In this document: piece after piece, positions 1 to 20,958 of the stretch
Layout of the letters: every line of letters starts with the position of its first letter
How positions within the stretch are numbered: position 1 is the first letter of the stretch
NCBI GenBank assembly: GCA_013350335.1
Contig: CM023533.1
Location: 31,726,869-31,790,868 of the forward strand
Length of the DNA stretch: 64,000 nucleotides
Direction of reading: 5' to 3'
From: Chimonanthus salicifolius
Lineage: Eukaryota; Streptophyta; Magnoliopsida; Laurales; Calycanthaceae
Made by a program: the position numbers and the translations under genes
The notes under the pieces: model-generated
What the model was told of the DNA's origin: nothing
Databases searched by the model: none
Seen by the model: the letters and a program-made list of their open reading frames with translations, nothing else

Positions 1-8716
<8,716 letters not shown>

Positions 8717-9248
8717 TAGTTTTAGGTTTAGAGCAGAAAATAATTTGAAGTTCAACGCTGGTGTCATTGAGCATGTTGAGTTGGGAGAATTGTAACGAGA
8801 AGATGAAGGAACTCAAAAGCGTAGTATTTTGAATTCAATTTTGTCAGTGCAATATCCTCATCGATTGACTTGCTATGGACTGGCCCGTATGGAAGAGTAT
8901 TTATTTGATGTACCGGCACTGGCTTTTGGCAATTGTTTGTTGATGCTAAATGATCAAGATTACTTACATCCCATTTCATTCCATTCTTGGTTGGGTATTT
9001 ATATTTTTATTTCGTTTAAAGATCGCAAAAAACATGGTCACGAGTTTGGAGCTTTTGCAGTCATCTGTATACTTCCATTGCCTCAGAAAAACTGGTATGA
9101 CCCCAACAATCAGATCAGTTATCTAAAGTCAAGTGACTTGAGCAAATTTTGTTCAATGATCTACTTGTAGCCCACAAACAACCTCTATGAACATGAGAAG
9201 TCTCTTGTTTGATTGGGACATGGGCACACTGATAGTATGTATGGATAA

Positions 9249-9395
9249 GGGCAAGTGGTGTGGTGGCCATATAGCCACCGAACATTGACGGTGTGGGAGT
9301 GGCTACTGGTGGGGCCCACACCATTTGTTGTTAAATGGCTGGCTACATATAACAGATGTGTAGCCAGCCATTTCTCTCTCTCCTCTTTTTTATAT

Positions 9396-9426
<31 letters not shown>

Positions 9427-10020
9427 ACTTGTATATAGTTTTTGATTTTTTTAATTTTCTCTTTTTATTTGTTTATTTGATTATTTTGTATTTTTTGTTT
9501 TGTTTTTTGGTATAATTTGTATATTAGGGCAAATAATTATTTTGTTCTTTACTTTATTATTTTATTTTTTATACAAAAAATAAAAAATAACTCTTTACCT
9601 TTTGATTTTTTTTCCTTTACATTTGTAAACAAAATATATGAGAAACAAAAAATTAAAATTATTCTGTACAAAAAATTAAAATTATAGCTATTGAGAAACA
9701 AAAATATTAAAAATAATATTTTATTCATCGCAAACAATATGAAAAATTATATATATGTTTTGTTAATTTATTTAATTACTTGTGAAAAAATATGTAATGT
9801 CTTTATATTTATTTTCTTTTAAATTTGTTTAAAAAATGTACATAAAAAAATAATAATAAAATATTAAAAAGTAGCCATTCTACTAAGCACTATACCATGT
9901 GACGAGGTTGGCTAAAAATTATAGCCAGCCATGTCATAAAAAAAATACTATTTAATTATATGGTTGGCTACATTTAGTGACATAATCAACCATAGTATGG
10001 CTATCCTACACCACTTGCCC
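9249..10020. mobile_element. Harbinger/Tourist-like MITE, 772 bp
   Basis: The element begins gggcaagtggtgtggtgg and ends with ctacaccacttgccc, giving a perfect 13-bp inverted terminal repeat GGGCAAGTGGTGT. It is flanked by TAA on both sides (9246-9248 and 10021-10023), the 3-bp TTA/TAA target typical of PIF/Harbinger elements. Inside, tagccagcca and its complement recur, including a hairpin-like pair at 9333-9373. A TA microsatellite lies near 9397-9425. No transposase is encoded. Confidence 0.85.
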
Positions 10021-10618
10021 TAAGGGGACCTTATAGGAAGGGGTTTCCTGTGGGGTCGACGGTCTTTAGTAAATTTTACTTACAAGGAAGGGATTCTGTC
10101 AGTGTGAATGTTTTTATTCTCAGTTGACACAATTCATCCTATTTCAAGGTGTGTTTTTTATGGGGCTCATTCTCTATTTCTTCCAAGTTCTATGCCCTCC
10201 TGTACAAGTTATTTAGGGAAACCTCTTTTTAGCAGTAACAGTATTAAAATTGTCTTACACCCAAAAACCTTATAAATACATAAAGGGGTCTAAGAGACTT
10301 AAATCCGAGAAAAACACATAAAGAGCAATGAAGTACTAAACGACGGGACAAAATACAAAGAGACCCCAGCATATAGGCCCAAAGTTTACCCCAAGCTCTC
10401 CCCACACGCCATTGTTTGTCAAGTTAACTCTGTTAAGATCCACGTGGACTAAGGGGAAGAAGAAGACTCGGAGAATGCAATCTAATGGGCTAAGGGAAAG
10501 AAGAGGCTCCCTTGGAGGTTGGTCATGATAGTAAGAGAAACAAAGAACCTATGTTAGAGTCATGAGATCTCCTTCCAGCAGCTTAGATGGTTAGCCAACG
10601 GGGTTGCACTGAATACTT

Positions 10619-10856
10619 TCAATGACGTCCATCCACTTTGACTATTAAGATCAAGTGGTTAATGATTGATTTTTGGACTGAAACTTGAAATGGTGATAGT
10701 CTTTATGCCTTCTTTCGATATGTGCGGTTGGATTTTCAATGATGTCCATCCACTTTGACTATTAAGATCAAGTGGCTAATGATTGATTTTTGGACTGAAG
10801 TTTGAAATGGTGATGGTCTTTATGCCTTCTTTCAATATGTACCGTTGGATTTTCAA
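10619..10856. repeat. 117-bp tandem duplication, two copies
   Basis: Unit one starts at aatgacgtccatcc (10621) and unit two at aatgatgtccatcc (10738), an offset of 117 bp. The copies differ at only a few positions, mostly transitions. No coding potential was seen. Confidence 0.92.
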
Positions 10857-13740
10857 GTTCCAACACCAAATGCAAAATAATTGAGATTTAAATGCTGATG
10901 TCGTGCTTTGGCTTTAATAGGCCGATGGACTTTAGACGGACTCGAGATTTTGTAGATATTAATTGGATCGGAATACAAAACCTGTGTTGAACTTGGCTCG
11001 TGAAGAACTCTGCCATGGTTAAATATAAATATGTAATTTTCTTAATTCTTACTAATTATAATTTTTTTTTATCTTATTTTGTTACCATCTACTCAAAATC
11101 CACAGCATTCATATTTCCTTCCCTATACAAATTTGGAGATAGATAACTCCGAAAAGTATACGTAATACAACTATACGAGTACACATTATAAAAAATCATT
11201 TTTCATTTATTATCCATTGTTATATGTCTCATTCTTTATTTGTAAATATTTTTTATACATTCTTTTAAATTATTTTCATATAAATCATTTTTCTTTATTT
11301 TTACAATTTTTCAAACACGTGTCAATTTTCTTAAAAGTATTCATTTCATATTATTTAACTATATAAAATTTATGTCCAAAAATTATTAGAAATTATTTTC
11401 CATTTTCTTGATATTTTTGGGCATTTTCGAAATGTTTTTAATAAAATATTAAAATCTCAATTTCGTAACTTGAGCACTCTATTATGATGTTTAAATGGCC
11501 ATTAAATAATGATACAATTACATGGAAACGAAGCTTAGATTTTTTTTTTTTTTTAATTTTTTTTTTTTTTAAGTTTTGGATTGAGAAAATCGACAGGAGA
11601 GAGAATGCCCATCACCGATATACAATTTTAACCCCTGGTCTATATATAAATACAAAATTTAAATTAAAACGTGTTAACAGAATTATAAGTTATCAAAATA
11701 ATCATGGAAGGTAGGGAGCAATTGTCCATTGAAAATGTCTATATATAAAATTATAAATATAAGGTCTTAAAAGAAATCATGTTGACAAAATAGTGACAAA
11801 TGTTCAAAATAAAATAAAAAAAAAAAGTTTGTTGAAATAATCATGGACATTTAATGAGGCTCCAAATAGTGACCAAATGTTTAAAAATTAAAAAAAAAAA
11901 AATTAAAGTAACAAAATTAAGATAAAGTAATCAAAATTATATACATTGATCCCATTAAAATAATTTTTTATTGTACAGATTTGTGCATTAACCTTTCTAG
12001 AGGCCCATCATAAAAAAACCAAAATAGGGCCATATGTAATGCGTAAAGGTTCAAACATTAAAAAATAATTTAAATTTATCAAAAATGTAAGAAATGTAGA
12101 AATAGAAATTCATTTATCAAATTAAAATATAAAGATTTAAATTGGCCTGTTATATAGATTTTAAAATATTTGTTTCCAACTCCACTTCAAAGGGTCACTC
12201 CATGTAGAGTTACTCGGTGTGTGGGAGTAAAGAGGCTTGCACATGCCCCAAGAATTAGTCGGATGCTCTAAGACGGTTGGACACCTTATCATAAAAACAA
12301 ATAAACATTTTCCTTCTCATCTAAAAGGCCACAAAACCAGATTCACACTATAATTTCTTGAGCACTAGTTCCATTTTCCATCCTTGTTCTGTATGGTACA
12401 CACATCTAAACCCATGCAAGGGTGTTTGAAATGCTAATGATCCCAAGGTCCTCGAATTCCCCAGGAAAAAGGTTTTCCTTTTTTATCACAAGCTTAAAAA
12501 AAATCATTTAGTTACACTGAATAAAACCACTATAGTGGTAGCTGTGCTGTTGTTGCATCAAGGTAGTCTTTTGTGTTCATTGACATAATGCAACAGCTGT
12601 GGGGAAGAAAGAAATAAATAGTAAGAAAGACGAGAACTCCAAGATCTGCCTCTTCACCAACAGCTGGATGAGGAGGATTTCTCCAGTATATCTGACTGAT
12701 GCACCACAGGCAGTACAGACCTATAATGACCAGTATGAGTTTCATGGATTCACTTGTTTGTGTTGTAATGGACTTCCCAGGCTTCACCCTGCAGGCGAAC
12801 ATGTAGAATGGATAGGACTATCAGTAAACATGGAAAGAATTGAAGGATTCAGGAATTCAGCTATGATGTAGTATCATTTCAAGTTTTTTCTTTGGATTTT
12901 TGCCTCACACCAGGCCAAACAGCTCCTACCATCCAACAGAGGCTATCAAACGGATGTTCAGCGATGACAATAATCAGCAGTTTATGGTTAGATTATTTGA
13001 AGTCTGAAGATTGAAAACAATGTTGGTAGCAGTTGGTTGATCATCTCTATACATGGTTGATCATCTCTATACAGAAGATGCAGTCCTGGGATTGAGGGTG
13101 AAATTCACCAACATAAAGGAGGTTCCAAAAGGGGTCAAGTCCCAATGGTTACACAGGTTTCATCCACTTGAAATGATATGTAATCTCCATGTAACCCCCG
13201 TTACCCCAACCTCATTCCAGTAATTCTTTTCACTAAATGCGATGCAAACTAGGTCCATAGCTTGGAAATAGATGTCAGTCACAATCAAGATCTGTCCACA
13301 GGTCATGTGATTGCTACTCAAGACAGAATAGATCTACACTTAAAACATTGAAATCATTTTTCGAAATAAGTACATTCAAGAAAGCCTAAAAGCTTCTTTG
13401 ATAAAAGAAGAGGTGCGGGAATGTCGATTAATATGGTTTTGGCACATCTGCTACTAATATGTATGGCTGGAGGCTTTGATAAAGAGATATACAAGCCAAA
13501 GACTTTCAAACCCACTCATCCATGCGGGCCTAAGTGGGCTTGAAACTCATTTGTTCATGTGTCCTATGGGCATCAGATAGACAGTCGGCCCATAGAGAAA
13601 AGAAACATACCAAATCCAAATGCAAATACCAACCACAATTTGATTAGATAAATGGCTTCAATGATGTGGATGATCCATCAACCAATTCGTAGAAGCTATT
13701 ACTTAGTAATCATAATGTACTCTCTCTCTCTCTCTCTTCT

Positions 13741-14075
13741 CAGTCTATCCAGTGATAAAATAATCTCATAAAGATTATGCTTAAATTAGAAATTTCCTCA
13801 ACTACAAGTCTTCGAATTAAAAATGAGTTGGGCCAGTCATATAAATTTTTGGTTCCGTCTACAATTGGGACAGTCTGGATTCGATCCACAATTGAGATCT
13901 CTCTCCCTGTCTAATGCAGTCTACAAGAATCTCACAATGATTATGCTTCATTTAGAACTTACCTAAACTAAAATACAAACTAGGAGCCTGTAGTTAATCT
14001 TCTAATTTTATTAATGTATTTGTCTAGTCATATAACTTGTTGGTTCCATCCACAATTCAGACAGTCTGGATTGGC
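13741..14075. repeat. Imperfect ~190-bp tandem duplication in intron 3
   Basis: Two related blocks each run from an aatctcat/aatctcac stretch through attatgctt, then tggttcc, to cagtctggatt (13871 and 14062, about 191 bp apart). They have diverged considerably, so this is an old duplication. Confidence 0.7.
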
Positions 14076-14202
14076 ATACATGTATGGCATCTTTATGACC
14101 AGTTTCAAATATACACTGTAATCTCATTCTATTTTAAAAAATGAAAACTGAATGCAGGTGAAGTCTGAGGTTGAGGTATACAATGACCAGTTTTCTCATC
14201 CT

Positions 14203-14253
14203 TTTTTTTTTTTTGGGGTTGGGGGGTGTGGGGGGGCAGGGTGGGGTGGGGAA
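14203..14253. repeat. T-run followed by G-rich tract in intron 3
   Basis: A poly(T) run is followed by many G3-G7 blocks on the + strand, which gives G-quadruplex potential. On the transcribed sense strand of the host gene it reads as C-rich followed by poly(A). Confidence 0.85.
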
Positions 14254-15249
14254 GGAGAAATATTCATGCTTTCTTCTGTTTTCATCATGAATATTTTTCT
14301 TCTCAGGTCCAATGGAATGGGACAAACTAGTTTGCAGTTTGGCACTGGTCAGAATGAACTAGGTAACTGTATTTCAGATGAGTGCTAAATTCTCCCAACA
14401 GATATGTACGACCATTAACATTGAGTGATCAGATAAACCATGAAAGATGAATAAAAGATGCATGTAATAATTTATTTTCACCTGTTGATATAAATGAAGC
14501 CTCCTATCAAACAATTGCATAAGAGCCCAACTACAACCACAGCATCAGGATTAATAGGAGCTCGGCTTTTCCACCAACCTGTGCTCAGTATCCAAGTATA
14601 CATTGAAGAATGACCATTTTCCTGTTGACATAAATGATGCTCAATGAATTCAAAACAAAGATCATAGAAATGTTTCATAGGTAGGGAAAGCAAAAATGAC
14701 ACAAGCAGGCAATACAAAAAAAAAAGAAAGAAAATGTCTCCATTTAGAGCCTTTTTTTGTATCTTTTCTTTTCTGGAAAAATACCTATTAGTTTGAAAAA
14801 ACACCAAGAATCCATGCTCTAAAACAGCAATGGCCCAGATCTTAGAATGCATATTTGTCTCTTACAGCAGATGTCATCTTCTGTGCTGAAAATTTTATGA
14901 TTTATTGGCAGCAGCTTGTTATTAGTAGCACAACTTGACTCATCAACAGTATTCATTTTCACAAAAATATTTTAAATGGCAGTAAATAGCAACGCTTTCC
15001 ATATAATGTCCACTCATTACTTTACAAAAAATGATGGAAGCCCATTGATACTTGCACAACTATTCAGATTAAAGCTTAAGGTCAGAAGTCAGAAGCACCA
15101 TGAACATGGGAATTCAAGATATCATGTTTCATAGACTCCTCTTGTCGTCCCACTGCATTCCCATCCAGCTCCTATTTTCTTATAATTTTGCAATGGACAT
15201 GGGTCCCAAATTTAGCTTATGATGGACCCTCTTATCTAGCTTGATTTGT

Positions 15250-15255
15250 TGGGGT

Positions 15256-15291
<36 letters not shown>

Positions 15292-15308
15292 GGGGGGGGG
15301 GCGGGGAA
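15250..15308. repeat. Long poly(G) tract in intron 2
   Basis: Close to 60 bases of nearly uninterrupted G on the + strand, broken by single T and C bases. It is the source of spurious poly-Gly and poly-Pro reading frames. The true length is uncertain because such runs are hard to sequence. Confidence 0.9.
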
Positions 15309-15949
15309 GGGAAGATTTGTATGAACCACCGGATAATGATAAAGATTGCATGCAAATATACAACTATAATGAAACATTTGGCATTATTAAGCTCTGATCT
15401 TCTAGAAAATTTGCTTTGGGAACTAATGTCCAATTCCATGGAAGGATTATCACCCATGTCATCTGTTCTTACCTTGCTTTAGAAAAGGTGAAGTCATTTT
15501 GTTTAAGTTGAAAAGAAGATGTATTTACCTTGGGAACTAGAATATTGCCAGAAGATCATATCAATGTTGTGCCAGCCCTTCAATTCATGTCATTCTATAT
15601 AAAGTTTTACTTTCATCAAAACTTCATGTCATACTGGGTAAAATGAAAGGAACCACTGCCAAGAGTCGATGGTGGAGGCAAGAGGGACGAGTACTGATTT
15701 GGGGGAAAACAACATCTCTGTCTTTGTTTATATCAACATTGAAAATTTCTCTAAACTTGAAATCTTCACTCTTTTCAACAAGGTAGGTAATATAGTTGTT
15801 AGTTATATCCATACTGCTAAAGATTCAGGCAAGCAATGGAGATTTGTTTTTGTGCATTTCAGTTTTGATATTGAGGTGAATGGAGCCATTGATTTGGTGA
15901 ACAAAATGATGCAGAGCCATTCCATTTAAAACCAAAGATAACTCAAGCT

Positions 15950-16770
15950 CAGGGCCGGCTAGAAGCAAATTGAGGTCTAAGACAAAAATTTTAAATGGGC
16001 CTTCTTTTAAAGGTAAAAAAACCCTTCAAAACTCATCTAAATACTCATCTTCCAAGTAAAACAAAGAAAAAGGAGAAAAAAACTACATCAGAAATTCTTT
16101 AAAAAAAATAAAAAGGACCCATCTTCAGAAGCCATCATACTGCAACTTATATCAAAAGAAAAAGGTGAAAGGAAGGGGAGAAGGTGATGACAGAAATTAG
16201 AATAATAAAATATAAATTAGAAATTATAGGTTAAGATTTTGCTAAAGCACTTGATAAAATTTTAAGAATTTGCAAAAGTCGTATTTTAAAAATAATCAAT
16301 TTTAAAGTCCCAATTTTTTTAATTTAAACCAACCCTTTTATCCGTTTGGATTTTCATTTTCAAACAAAACAAATAAAAAATAAATTTTAGATTTTAGATT
16401 TCAATTTTGAGCTTTAAATTATTTGCAACAAGCAAGTAAATTTTTTTTTCAAAATCTTTAAACCTTAATCCTGTGTGGGCCCCACACCCCTCTCATTTTA
16501 ACTCCTTTCTTTCTCAACGTGGAGCAAACCAAAATTTCTAAACCCTTCTCTCCATCGTCTTCTCCTTACTTCTCTCTTGCAGCCGCTACTCACCACTCTG
16601 TCCTTCCCTCTTTATCCCTTCTCTTCCTCTCTCATCATGTGTGCTGTAACAACCAATTCAAAAATGAGATTTTGAGAGTGGGTGCGAGTGGAGAGGAGAG
16701 GGATTTGGGGCCTTCCTAAGTGGGGGCCTAAAGCAACTGCTTGAGTTGCTTTATGCTTTAGCCGGCCCTG
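15950..16770. mobile_element. Non-autonomous TIR element with CAGGGCCGGCT ends (hAT-like)
   Basis: A perfect 11-bp inverted terminal repeat CAGGGCCGGCT bounds an 821-bp segment in intron 2. Similarity continues a few bases further inward (aagca). The CAGGG ends suggest hAT. The 8-bp flanks (ctcaagct and gctcagtg) do not match cleanly, so the target duplication is decayed or the true ends differ slightly. No transposase was seen. The small Ser-rich open frame at 16519-16719 is inside it and looks incidental. Confidence 0.7.
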
Positions 16771-17027
16771 GCTCAGTGAACCCCATAAAAATTAGAAGAA
16801 ACAAGTAGAGAGAATGCCCAAACTCAGCCCATTCGATCAAGCTTAAGCTTGTGGAAAAGGGCTCAAAAAATGAAGTCTAAAGGCCCAGTTAGTAGTTTTT
16901 TTTTCTATTTTTAAGTATTTTATTTTTTTTCCTATTATTTTATGCTATGGTCAATCCTACAAGGATAGAAATATAGTTTTATTTAAGAAATTCCTTGCAC
17001 GGGTCAATTCTCTCTTTCCTGGCTGTT

Positions 17028-17028
<1 letters not shown>

Positions 17029-17067
<39 letters not shown>
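17029..17067. repeat. (GA)n microsatellite in intron 2
   Basis: GA dinucleotide repeat with one interrupting A. Confidence 0.95.
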
Positions 17068-19425
17068 ATGTTGGACTCCTTATTCTTTGTTAGATTTTTT
17101 ACAACCCTAGGTGTCCTAGTATCACAGGTGTGTATTTTCTTTCGAGCAAATTGATCTGTGTTTTTATATTTTCATCCATATGATTCAAACATGGATAAGT
17201 CGAGTAACAGACTATCAATTCTATCATTCAGCCAATTTTTTGTAGAGAATAAAGAATTCTAAATTTCCAAATTGCGGGGTACCAGAGGTCACAAGATGAC
17301 ATTCTAGAATTTCTAATCCTCAGTGATTTTGTAATCTATAAATTAATACTATACCAAGCTATGAATGGATTTTGGATTTCAAATCAATGACTTTGTGTCC
17401 ACACAAATATGCCCTAAATAAAATATTGAATTACTTATATCCTTAGTAACAGTATGTGTTTGACTACTTTGGAAACATTCTTATTAATGATTAGACTAAA
17501 GTTCAAAATTGAGTCCATGTTTGAAGTCCATAGTGTGTTTTTTATGCAACATTCTTGTTGCGGTTCCAACCCTTATTACAAGAACCACATCTCTAAATGC
17601 CAATCTTACATCAAAATCATGCTTTCTCCCACCCAGCAATTCACACTAACTGGCAATTAGGAACTAGCACTTTGCTACTCTCATGCAACGTCCCATTTCA
17701 TGTGGCCAAGTGACTGCAAGCCCAGATTACTTACCCATACCCTTAGAATCAAGAACTTGAAACAGTGTTGTCAACTTCGATCATCTATGCATTTACAATG
17801 AAGTTTCAACTCTTCTTACACGGTGGATTCATTTGCAGTATTAACATGATCTTGTCACATCAACACCCTTCTATAAGCATCAAGTATCAAACAAGTACTG
17901 TTATTTAATCCCATTCTGAAACAGTTTTATAAAATGTATCTAGAAAGTAAGTTGTATGCTTAAAACTCTTACTTTGAAATGGTATAGATTGTCAAGAAAT
18001 ACTTCTGCATCAGCTTAATGAAAATATAGTTCTAAAAAATGGAAGGTTAGGTAACATGATGAGAAGCCATGCTATGATTAGAAGCATATTGACTAAAGAG
18101 GAAATAGAATGGCTCATAATACATATAATAGGCCAAAAATTGACAAACAGATTCCTGTTGCCATTTAAAGAAAGACAACAAACACAAATTATGACAATCT
18201 TCCAACAAACAAAGCATTTAATGAACTTGAAATTCAGACAAGCATCATTGTTACCTCAAATAAATGATCCAAGAAGAAATGTGACAATGAACCCGCACAA
18301 ACCAATAGGAAGCATTGCCATCTAGTGAGAGGAACCTGTATCAATCAAATAAAATCCATAGAAATTAAATTTAACTTAAGTTCTCACCTGTACCAACCCA
18401 ACATTTGGTACATCAGCAATGAAAAGAAAATGCCAGCAACAAACACAGAGAAAAAGCAGTGTCCAGTCCCTCTCTTTTCCTCCAGCCTTCTACTCATCTC
18501 CTTCCCAGACATTATGCAAGGACACCCCTTTCTGACTCATCCATCACAAGGGCTCTAAATGCTGAGAGACTAAGAACAGAAAATGGGCATAACATGATCT
18601 CCAATCACCACACATAATGGTATGTAGTTTGTTTTCCGCTTCATTTTTTCTTTTATTCAAGCTCGATTTTTAAGAGCTATGATTTTGGTTGGAAAATGCA
18701 TTTTATTTTTCTGATTTTGTATTTTGAATATGGGAGATTTCTTAGTCTTGGAAGAACAAAAGATTCCAGGTCAGGTTGGGTCAAGTAAAAAAATCTTATA
18801 ATAACTTGGGTCAAGTTGGGTCAAGTCAGAGAAAATATCCATTAATACTTATAGCCAAGCTGACCCAAACTCAAGAAGAGCCATTGCCACCTCTAATCAT
18901 AGATAATATGTTTGGTTAGGCTGGGCTATGGGTTATGAGTCAAGTCAAGTTGTGGTCTTCTGGATCACATCATAGGTCATGAGTCAGGATGGTTGGCCAT
19001 GGATCGGTTATAGGATTAGATCTTGGGTCATGGATTGGGTTAGTTTATGGGGTGGGTTATAGGTAAATTCCCGAGTTGCAGGAATTGCTTTTCAACCTCT
19101 CTCTTAGGAGTTCATTTTCCACATTGAAGGTTTCTACAGGACTAAAGAAAAAAATTCCAAGTGAGAATTATTTTCTATTTGTACAGACTTTCTATATAGA
19201 AAATGTTGGTCACAAACATACCAAAAGTGTCATTTGGAATTGCTGAGTTATAAAAATACAAAAAATGTGGGTAACTAAGAGCCCATTAAACACATACATG
19301 TTCCCGAAGGGAATTCTGGAAATTCCAAAATTATCAGCATTTGCTAATTCCAGAATTAGTACTCATTTGCTCTATGGTGTACTATAACCGGTATAATTCA
19401 TTCTTTCCAGACCATCCAAATTCAC

Positions 19426-19607
19426 ATTTTTTTTTTTTAAGACCACCGTGTCGGCCTCTTAGAGCACCTGAGTGATCCTTGAGGCATGTGCCACACACAG
19501 CTGATAACACTATAAGAATGACCCTTTCTTTTGTGTGAGAGTGTGAACTCAAGACTTCCCACATCTCAAATGGGTTCTTGCTGGCCAAACCGACCCTCAC
19601 GGATTTT
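19426..19607 (-). mobile_element. SINE-like retroposon, family 2, in intron 1
   Basis: A poly(T) run at the left end (poly(A) on the minus strand) and a perfect 12-bp target duplication atccaaattcac at 19414-19425 and 19608-19619 show a retroposed copy in minus orientation. The minus strand starts near gtgagggtcggtttgg and has gagttcacactc, which is box-B-like. Related copies are at 26859, 40285 and about 59624. Confidence 0.75.
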
Positions 19608-20014
19608 ATCCAAATTCACTTCTTACAGATGGATATGACATTGCCAAGAGCCACAGCAACTGGACAAATCTGGTGCAGGTCAAACAGATGGTTCAAAGAG
19701 AAGGAATTGCATTAGATAGCAGATGCAGGGTGGATGAAAGGCAGAGAGGACATACCCCAGAGATGGTATCAAGAAGGCCCCTTTGGAGGAAGAATCTAGA
19801 AAGCGAGCAGTAGAGGAGAGAAAAGGGGAGACCCAAGAGCAGGATGTAGTACAAGGGGTGGTGGATAGCGTCCATGGCGAAGGATCCCAAGGCGTCGAGA
19901 CGTCCTCCACCGAGGACGGAGAAGAGCCACTCAGCGAAGGAGCCGATGTCCGGACCCAAGAAGGCGTTGGCCGCGTAGAAGAGGCAGTGCTGCGGGCTGA
20001 ACCGTCCATTTGAT

Positions 20015-20019
20015 ACATG
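20015..20019. repeat. Left target-site duplication of the copia element
   Basis: ACATG directly precedes the 5' LTR and is repeated at 25323-25327 directly after the 3' LTR. Confidence 0.95.
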
Positions 20020-20166
20020 TATTAGAGATAATTAAGGGACCCGTGATTATCCTCACCGATAATCATGGGATGGTTGTGTGTATTCCTTATTGGTAGATAC
20101 TCTTTGTAACCTCTATATATACTGTGTATATACGTGAATGAATACGAGGGAAAATATACGTTTACA
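20020..20166 (+). repeat. 5' LTR (147 bp)
   Basis: It begins tattagagataattaag and ends tatacgtttaca. The ends are therefore TA...CA rather than the usual TG...CA, as defined by the matching ACATG flanks and by the start of the 3' LTR. It contains tatatatac, which may serve as a TATA-like element. Confidence 0.95.
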
Positions 20167-20178
20167 TGGTATCAGTAG
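20167..20178 (+). other. Primer binding site (initiator tRNA-Met type)
   Basis: TGGTATCAGTAG starts immediately after the 5' LTR. Its first nine bases match the usual plant copia primer site TGGTATCAGAGC, complementary to the 3' end of initiator tRNA-Met. Confidence 0.85.
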
Positions 20179-20449
20179 TTTAGGATTTTCTTCTCCTGAC
20201 TGGCTTTCTCGTCGATCCTGATTTCGGGACCCGTCAGATTTGCGGTAGATCTTGCCGCTTCACACCACCACCGGCACCCGTCTTCTTTCTTGCTGCGTCT
20301 CGGACGCACACGACGCTGGAATAGTGATTTGCAGTAGATCTGCGCTTCTCCTGTGCCTCTGCTTCCGTTTTCTGCCGATCTCGTTTCCGATCTGACCTTT
20401 CCGCAGTTCCGATCTGCTTCCGTGCTTTCGGCCGCACCAGCCAAACCGA

Positions 20450-20620
20450 AAGGGGCTCGATTGCTGTTTGTGCATCGCCGGCTTCCTCCCCCAGATCTGT
20501 ATCCGGCGTCTCTGCAGTTTGCCAGCCACACAGAAAGGGACTCGATTGCTGTTTGTGCATCGCCGGCTTCCTCAACCAGATCTGTATCCGGCGTCTCTGC
20601 CGTTTGCCCACCGCCGCTCT
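20450..20620 (+). repeat. ~85-bp tandem repeat in the retrotransposon leader
   Basis: Two copies of a unit containing ctcgattgctgtttgtgc and gatctgtatccggcgtct lie 85 bp apart between the primer site and gag. They create several overlapping chance frames on both strands. Confidence 0.85.
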
Positions 20621-20958
20621 TCTTCAAGCTCTGCGCTCCTCTTTTCTTCAGCAACGTCGTCGGCCTCTATCTGTGCCGATCTGACTCCGATCTGACAGTC
20701 TTCTTCGGCTTCCTTGGCTGTCCAGCTCTCGCGCATCTTCCCCTTGCTGATGGGTTCCTAGCCGCGGCTCAGAGATCTCTGTTCCGCCGCCTGCTGCCGC
20801 TGCTTTGACCAGTGACGATTCGACCGGCGTGTCGTTTTTGTTTCCAGCCCCTCACGCATCGTACGCTTGCCGTTGGGCGTTGGGTTTGCTGCGGTTATTG
20901 GGGCTTCACTTATTTTTTTTTTGTTTTCTCTCTGGGCTACTACGGTTCCACCATCGAC

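Noticed and set aside
8829..9170. 113-residue ORF after SPDS
   Set aside because: No domain or family-like pattern; position fits the SPDS 3' UTR.
14478..14852. 124-residue minus-strand ORF as a separate gene
   Set aside because: Only its C-terminal 47 residues are an exon of the membrane-protein gene; the rest is intron read-through.
15180..15482. Poly-Pro and poly-Gly reading frames
   Set aside because: They are translations of the poly(G) tract in an intron.
16519..16719. 66-residue Ser/Leu-rich ORF
   Set aside because: It lies inside a TIR element in an intron, with low-complexity C/T-rich sequence and no similarity recognised.
18770..19060. gggtcaag/gggttatg-rich stretch as another MITE
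   Set aside because: No inverted ends or target duplication could be found.
20172..20811. Overlapping 75-160 residue frames on both strands before gag
   Set aside because: They lie in the retrotransposon leader, arise from the GC-rich 85-bp tandem repeat and show no family-like sequence.
20812..20958. Retrotransposon polyprotein starting at the first ATG of the frame
   Set aside because: The first 49 residues are unlike Gag; the ATG at 20959 in good context begins Gag-like sequence.
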